From NCBI GenBank assembly GCA_033065855.1, contig JAVXUO010003154.1, positions 1-64,000 of the forward strand: a stretch of DNA of 64,000 nt, in the 5' to 3' direction. Position 1 is the first letter of the stretch. Each line of letters begins with the position of its first letter. A model generated the notes under the pieces. That model searched no databases. It saw only the letters and a program-made list of their open reading frames with translations, and was not told the DNA's origin. A program made the translations under genes and the position numbers. Positions 57,634-64,000 of this stretch are shown piece by piece. This DNA is from Escallonia rubra. Taxonomy: Eukaryota; Streptophyta; Magnoliopsida; Escalloniales; Escalloniaceae.

Positions 57634-57677
57634 GTAATGACAGTTGTACCTAAGTGGGTCGCGTTGATTTAGAGAAG

Positions 57678-58057
57678 TCAGATAAGCATATTCAAAGTGA
57701 AATTGATGTACATGCTACCATTCACTCCATGCTTAATAGCCAACCCATGAACCAAAGCAGCACAAGGGAGCGACTTCATGCCTTTACAAGCTTTCAGCGC
57801 ACTCGATAAGGTATAAGCATTCGGGTCATCGGTACCTTCCCTTAAAATTTTAGGGAACAATGTTCACCCACTGGTGTGGAGATCGCACTAGCAATCATGG
57901 TCATCCAGACTACGATGTCTTTCTTATGCATTTTTTTGAACAGTGTGTGTACTTCTTTTACGAGGCCCTTGTCGAGGTACGATTTGATGATGTTAGTAGC
58001 TACGAATGAAGGGAGCTTGTGTTGACGCATGTGGGTTGAGGAGTTTGGTGGCAGCAC
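57678..58057 (-). pseudogene. PPR protein gene fragment
   Basis: Two overlapping frames carry pentatricopeptide repeat signatures: FVATNIIKSYLDKGLVKEVH, TLFKKMHKKDIVVWMTMIAS, then after a frame change PNAYTLSSALKACKGMKSL and VHGLAIKHGVNGSMYI. PPR proteins bind organellar RNA. It is only about three repeats long, ends 40 bp from the solo LTR, and no continuation is found beyond that LTR. Confidence 0.75.
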
Positions 58058-58328
58058 AAGGCATAAAAAAGCCCACGTGTTCCTTACTGCTGCCCACAGT
58101 CATGTGTTTTTGAAGCCACCGGCCCAATGCACAATGGAGCCGTCCCACCCGTGATTTATCATAATACAAAAGAGCCACTGCACAGTCACCATCAAACACA
58201 ATCGTGCCAATCCACATCCCTCACCAACACCACCCTACAAGACCACCAAGCCAACCTACGCACCATCACGTAGCTACAGTCCACACCCTAAGCCTAACAA
58301 CCACTCTAGCCATAATTAATCAAACGGA

Positions 58329-58345
58329 GGGGGGGGGGGGGGGGG
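58329..58345. repeat. Poly-G tract
   Basis: A run of 17 G, which may form a quadruplex and is prone to assembly error. Confidence 0.9.
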
Positions 58346-59217
58346 ACCTAAGTAAGAAGGGTTGTCTCTGCTATGAAAAAAAATGTTTCACATCCTGTAA
58401 GTTACAAGATACCAGCTACGAAGCATGGTTACAAGTTTTAACTTTACTCTAATCATTGATGTGATTAAATGACTAATCTATTTTTTCCTCGAAAATGGTA
58501 CTTCTCATAGGATATCAAGCTTCTTTCATTAAATATTTCTTACATTAATATATGTTTTTGTTTGAGATAAGGATTATTTTAACTTTTATTAAAGAAAAAA
58601 GAAAAAAATACTGTAAAAATCCTATAAAATCATCATTAAACTACTGTTGCATACGCTCTTAACATCATTACAGAAAATCCAATCAAAACCTACCTCCGTT
58701 CACGTTAAAACTAAATTACCCTATGACTAATACATCATCTTTACCAAACTTGATTAAAGAAAATAACTTGCATGTAATAGAGATTCTGTAACCTTTGAAT
58801 TATTGTGCATGTATATAAATTTGAACACATAGATGTTAATATATTGAAACTATCGTAAAACTAAGGTTTATTTCTAAATTTATAATACAGGTATAAAGAA
58901 GCTATCGTAAAATTGAAACTTTCTAAGTTGTCTTTAATGCATATATAATCATGAGTTTTCAGAATTGCTAGATTAAACCATTCTGCTCCTAACTATAATT
59001 TGGGTTCATGGCAATAAATAATGCTAAGTTCTTACTAGAGTTATTGGAATATCCTTAATTGTATGATAACATGCTCTACACTTGACTATTGACTTTGTAT
59101 GTTCCACTATAGCCCAGGATATCATATATTTGCAAGATAGCATGTTCTTCATATGGTTATTGTCTTTGTATATTGCACTCATGGGTGATAAGATTGGCTA
59201 AAACGCAACTGATAAAG

Positions 59218-59860
59218 ACTAAATGGCTAAACATTTTTTCCTGAAAATATCCTTTTGAAAGGGTGAATATAGACTACAAGTATTTTGGCTAAACTTAAAG
59301 ATTTTGTCACTTAAGAGGTTAAAAGTTCACCGATGCAACTTTTAGTAATAAAAGAGTATGAATTTGACCAAAATATGTGGGGATCTAGCCTCATCGTATA
59401 AAATAATCCCAGTGGGTTAGATGACTAAACATTTTTTCCTTCAAAACACTCTTTTTAAAATCAAGGTAAATTAAATATTTTGACGTTCTAGAGGTTAAAA
59501 GTTCACTAACGTATCTTTTGGTGACAAAATAGTATGCGTTTATTAAAATGGGTGTGGAGCTAGCTCTACTGTATAAAAATAATCTCAATGGATTAAATGG
59601 CTAAACATTTTTATTATTCCTTAAAAGACTCTTTTCTATCAAAAGAATTAAGCGTGATTTTTACTTTTAAAAGGGTGAAGCTAAATTACAACTTTTTGTG
59701 ACTAAATTTAAACATTTCGTCGCTATAGAGATTAAAGTTCACTAATACAATTTAACCAAAACTGGTGTGAATTAAACTCTACCATAAAAATATTATCCCA
59801 AGGGGTTATGTAGCTAAACATTTATTTCCTTGTAAACACCCTTTTTAAATTTGTATTACT
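59218..59860 (+). repeat. Diverged tandem repeat of about 180-210 bp
   Basis: The block GGCTAAACATTTTTTCC recurs at about 59225, 59423, 59599 and 59812. Each is followed in order by GGTTAAAAGTTCACTAA, CTTTTAGTGACAAAA and a TAAAATAATCCCA block. A further partial copy is at 61080-61190. Confidence 0.75.
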
Positions 59861-60355
59861 TAAGATGCCCTTTTATATATGTTGGTGTTTTTTATTTTTA
59901 GCATATTATTAAACCTCTTTGTCTAAAATATCCTTTTTGAGTTTGTTTTCTGGCTTTTGTTCACTAAAATAAACTATTTGAATTCTACATTATGTTAAAA
60001 TTATGCCGCTTTTTAACTTTAAGGTAAAAATCTCCATAAGATACTCTCAATCTTAAGAAGTTTTAACCTTTTTTCATACAGAGATTTTACAAATCAAAAA
60101 GAATTTGCAGACAACAGAGTTACACAATTTATAGATAAACAACTTGCATTGAATCAAGTTAGCCTAAGCCTAGGATTAAGATGAGTTCTATTCGCGTCTT
60201 ATTAACAAATATCTCTAACAATTTTTCTTTTAATATTGAATACTTAGTACGCTGGACTTTTAAAAAATGATACAAAATTTGCAAGAGAAATAACTTACTC
60301 AACAATGTAAACTAAGGATACACTAGCACACATCCACCTTCCTAATTAACGAATA

Positions 60356-60951
60356 CTAGTTTTTTAACCCGTGCGTTGCATACAGAAATGAATTTTAAGA
60401 AATGCCATAGAAAATTAGAATTAAAAAATCGTATGCAAAAGAACTACTCTAAGAGCAAAGATGAGAGAGATAATAGGAGATTTGAATTTTGATTTTCAAT
60501 TAGGATATGAAATTACCCTGATTGAGGAGATAATGATTAAGAGATAATATAGGAATCAATTTTAAAAGAGAGTAACAATAATGGCCTAGGTTAAAAGTTC
60601 TAACCGTACACAAAGCATTGTATATTGAAAAGGAAAGAGAATATTTGTGTCAAATAATTAGCATTTCTTATATGACACGTGGCAAGCAGAGAGAACTTGA
60701 TTTTGGGCAAATTTTTCGGGAATAATTGTGGAATAAGATATTAATAATTATAGAAACTTGATTAAGGTGCAATAATTACAAATTACTTTTGAAATTTAAA
60801 TTTAAGTTAGTGATAATGGTAAGTAATTAAAGTTAGTTTATATAATAATAAGTTAAATCCACATGGCGAAAAGAGAGAATGTCCACGTAGGCGGTGACGT
60901 GGCAACGTTCTCTCAGCTTCGGCTTTCATATATATATATAATTAGATTAGA
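60356..60951 (-). mobile_element. Small non-autonomous Helitron
   Basis: On the minus strand it starts TCTAATCTAATTATATATAT followed by AAAGCCGAAGCTGAGAGAAC, and ends CAACGCACGGGTTAAAAAAC-TAG followed by T. This is the 5'-TC ... hairpin ... CTAG-T pattern of plant Helitrons. There is no Rep/helicase inside. The 5' base is uncertain by a few positions. Confidence 0.7.
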
Positions 60952-61584
60952 AATATTCATTTAAAAGCTTAGATCACATATGAGCAATGCTTATGAAATC
61001 ATTTAGACTTTATTATTAATTTTTCTTTTTCACTCAGTTATATGCTTGAAACATATCAGAATTAATGTGGTATTTTTGGTTGAATTTAAATATTTGTCAC
61101 TAAAGAGTTTAAAGTTCACTAATACATCTTTTAGTGATAAAAAATAAGAATTTAATCAAAACTGGTGGATCAAGCCCAACCATATAAGTCTCTTCTCACC
61201 TTTACAAAAAACATGTCAAAACTTAACATTGAAACTTTCCTACATTGAAATCGACAGAAGAACACTTTAGTTTCTGCTACTCCTTAGAAAATCCTTCATA
61301 AGTCCAGGTATTATCATGTTCTTATCTAATCTCTATTTTGAGGTAGATCGGCTATTACATATACTAACTTTTCTATGTGGCTGCAAACTTAAATTTATTG
61401 ACATATGACCATATTGACTAGATGAGTAAGTTTAATGTTATCATATAAATGATATTTACTAAAAATAGAAATCTTGTAGCAAATATATGCTGAATTACAT
61501 GCACACCTAATATGTACTACTAAGATTAACAAGGTCATGTTAGATTAAAACAAGAGAGCTTTAGAGTACACTATAAACTATTGA

Positions 61585-61615
61585 CAATTTGCCTAAGCAT
61601 AGCTTAGGCAAATTG
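61585..61615. repeat. Perfect 14-bp inverted repeat
   Basis: CAATTTGCCTAAGC - ATA - GCTTAGGCAAATTG forms a hairpin with a 3-base loop. No poly-U run follows, and no function can be assigned. Confidence 0.9.
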
Positions 61616-62559
61616 AGCTTGAAATTTGAAACTTAAAGAAAAATAAAAAGGTTGAAATACAACGTGCTCTGTACTTCAATTTTCATATAAAAGATATTGA
61701 AATTTTCTAGAAGACTAGATCATTACAAAAGAAAAATAAACTGGAGGCTTATTTTAACCCATTGTTACAAGAAATGACTATCACTCTATAGAAATAAACA
61801 AGATGGATAACAGATGATATGGAAATTCCTAAAAGATGACGTAGACGTCATGTTTTTGTAGTTTTGTTTTATCTTTATTAATTGATTTTGGGATTTATTA
61901 ATAAATAAAGTTTATTATCTAATGTTGGTTGTAAACCTGATAATAAGTGAGAGGTCTCATTTACCTAATTCAGCTTAGTCAGCCCAGTCCAATAGTCTGC
62001 ATGTCAGGCCAATCCAGCCAGTTAAGCCCAAAGTAATTAGTCCCGGTCCATGGAATGACTAGCCTAGTTGGTTAAGGTTTAACCCAAGTTAAGGTCAAGA
62101 TATTGTGATTGATTAGATGTCATGAAAATATCTTGTGATTTTTCCTTGATACATGTGATTAATCCTTAATTTAAGTGAGATATGGAGATAATTTTTAAAT
62201 CTGGTACATACCATCTAACAAATCAGAGATAAAAGTGATATATCCTTGGCCTACATTTTCAAGGACAAGCTTGTTCTCCCTAGAGCTTTTATACAATTTC
62301 TTTGATATAAGTGGAAGATCATCTTTAAGGGGAGTTTAGCACTTCATATTCATTTCTAGATACACAAGTCACATGCAGCATAGATTCATCATAAGGAGTT
62401 CCGAAGTCTTCTAAGCCAGCGCCTTCTCGAGGTACATTTGCAGTTTTCTTAATTAGCATAGATAATAACGTTCTAGAGCGTCTCCCATTTTCCGTAGTCA
62501 CATTTCTATTAAAAAATACAAATAGAGTCTCTTACATTTGTTGGTCTAAGTCTAAGTCT

Positions 62560-62960
62560 CGAAATGTAGACTACTTCCCGTGGGACCATTGTCGAACTAC
62601 GGCGATTTTGATTCTGATTAGTCTGATCAGATACGTAAGCAATTCGACCCCCGATATTGAGTTCAAGCCAAAAATCTTAAAATTAGCTTAGGGTGAGTCT
62701 TATTATATACAACTATTTGTTCTTAAGGCCAAATGAGGTAGAGACCAAAAGGGCGCGACTGTGTGCTTAACACCTTCCCGTTGCGTAACTTAGTCCCTGA
62801 ACCCATTTGTTGGTTTCGACTAATCAGTCGTCCTTCTTGGATAGGTTTTTCTTATTTTTCTTAAATTGAATAAGATGGTGACTCCATGAAATCATTCCAG
62901 GGATTTTTCCCAGGCGGTGCACCACAGAGACGACTCTGTTGGGGACTAAAAACATTAAGG
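62560..62960 (+). other. LTR-end/PBS-like segment of an old retroelement
   Basis: CATTCCAGGGATTTTTCCCA followed by GACGACTCTGTTGGGGAC resembles the LTR-end and PBS neighbourhood of Tat/Ogre-type elements. No matching partner LTR is visible in the window. Confidence 0.35.
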
Positions 62961-63469
62961 GAACTAGACTTGAAAAGTTTTTCTTGATTTTTTGCCTTGT
63001 TATATCTCTCTTGTATTTTTTTGTGGTATGTATGTTGTGACATAGCTGTGGCACTTGTGCTTTTATTTCCAGACCTCACACATGCGCACGTCTCACCCTG
63101 ACCCACGCATTTGAGAGCGACACACTCGAGGCCCTTGGTCCTCCTCGGCACATGGAGAACTCTCGTTCAAGTTCTTAGCTCCACGTGCCTCGTACTAAAA
63201 AAAATTTCTGGTTTCTTGGTATTTGAAACAACTTGTATAAGTACTGGTAATCGGCCATTATTAACTTCATAGTTATGGGCGGGAGGTATATTGTACGGTC
63301 GAGCCGGTGGAGTGACCTTTGCATCGGTGTTATAAGGAGAAAACGACACACCCGGACCATTCAATGCTCTACCCTTGGTTGAGAGAATACATGTATTGGC
63401 CTATGACATGTTGGTAGGGAAATCACCAGCATGCTGTAAGCTAAACTGATAATTTCGTAAAAAAAGGAA

Positions 63470-64000
63470 AATCTGACTAACCTGTCGGTTATTTGCGCTC
63501 CCAACCGGATGGTTAGTCAGTATGTGCATTTGCTTGAAAAACTAAAAACTAACTGGTCTATTCCCTTATCCAACCCACTGACAAGCCATTCGGTTAACCC
63601 AAAAGGTGACCAGACAGTTAGTCAAGAGCCAGACTTCCCCCAAAATTTTCCAGTCCAAAACATCTAACTCACTGAAAATAGGCCCGTTAATTCACCAGTT
63701 TACCGAACAGTTAATCAGAATCCTGACCTTCCCAAGATTTTTCAAATCCAAAAACTTCCAACCGACCGGTTTATCTCCCAAGTAACCTGATGGTTAGTCA
63801 GAACTTCCTTATTCTAGAACTTTTTCTAGATCAAACCCTAGGCCAATTGATTAACCGACTGATTCACCTGCCAAATGACCGGATCGTTAATCAGAACCCT
63901 AATGTTCCCTAGTTTTTCAAACCTCTAGAATTACCTCACTGACTAACTGCCCCCTTAATCCCACTAGAGCATCAAACGATTAGTTAGCCTAATCTCTCGA
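63470..64000 (+). repeat. GTTAGTCAG motif array at the window edge
   Basis: GGTTAGTCAG or GTTAATCAG recurs at about 63512, 63617, 63710, 63793 and 63886, each preceded by a CCGGATG/CCGAACA-type block and followed by a CTTCCC...TTTTC-type block. The spacing is 83-105 bp. The reverse word CTGACTAACC occurs at 63473. Confidence 0.65.

Noticed and set aside
61837..61850. TGACGT-AG-ACGTCA inverted motif as a bZIP operator
   Set aside because: Isolated, with no gene next to it; chance occurrence is plausible.

Overview
The window is plant nuclear DNA, most likely eudicot. Support comes from spliced genes with plant-type families, a fragment of chloroplast ycf1, and dense nested LTR retrotransposons of the plant SIRE (copia) and Tat (gypsy) types. 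About two thirds is mobile DNA; the only apparently intact genes lie between 40.9 and 50.6 kb. Family names come from recognising motifs by eye; no database search was possible.

Layout. 1-9999: a SIRE/Maximus-type Ty1/copia element with an extra ORF after pol. Its 5' LTR is fused by a deletion to the middle of gag, so the primer binding site is gone. Both LTRs, and a second place just upstream of the extra ORF, carry arrays of a 14-bp palindrome, TGCAGTCGACTGCA. 11.9-15.5 kb: an old sequence with ~178-bp tandem repeats and a TATA box (probably an old LTR), split by a solo LTR (12314-14664, TSD TCGTC). 15722-36661: a 20.9-kb Ty3/gypsy Tat-type element on the minus strand, with perfect TSD CACTT, dual RNase H, three gag-core segments, and on the opposite (plus) strand a spliced plant-mobile-domain ORF. 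It is itself interrupted by a solo LTR (22559-24728, TSD CATAG, inside integrase) and a Mutator-like element (26618-27757, TSD TAGTATATA, inside RNase H). Deleting each insert plus one TSD copy restores the reading frame across the join, which confirms these boundaries.

36.7-40.9 kb holds repeats, microsatellites and a ~200-bp ycf1 NUPT. 40.9-50.6 kb carries two divergent genes that I read as the plant RNA polymerase I initiation factors TAF1C-like (minus, single exon, 874 aa) and TAF1B/Rrn7-like (plus, four coding exons, 697 aa). Their start codons are 1.16 kb apart and may share a promoter. These are two subunits of the same Pol I selectivity/core factor, so their divergent pairing is the most gene-level finding here.

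50.8-58.1 kb: a DYRK-type kinase gene fragment, a GC-rich non-autonomous hAT element (TSD TACCTGCA), a third solo LTR (55550-57633, TSD GTAAT) with its own AGTCGACT-type palindrome array upstream of a TATA box, and a PPR pseudogene. 58-64 kb: AT-rich repeats, a small Helitron, and LTR-like sequence with another short-motif array at the right edge. Repeated palindromic or near-palindromic motifs placed upstream of TATA boxes in unrelated LTRs are the recurring theme of the window.
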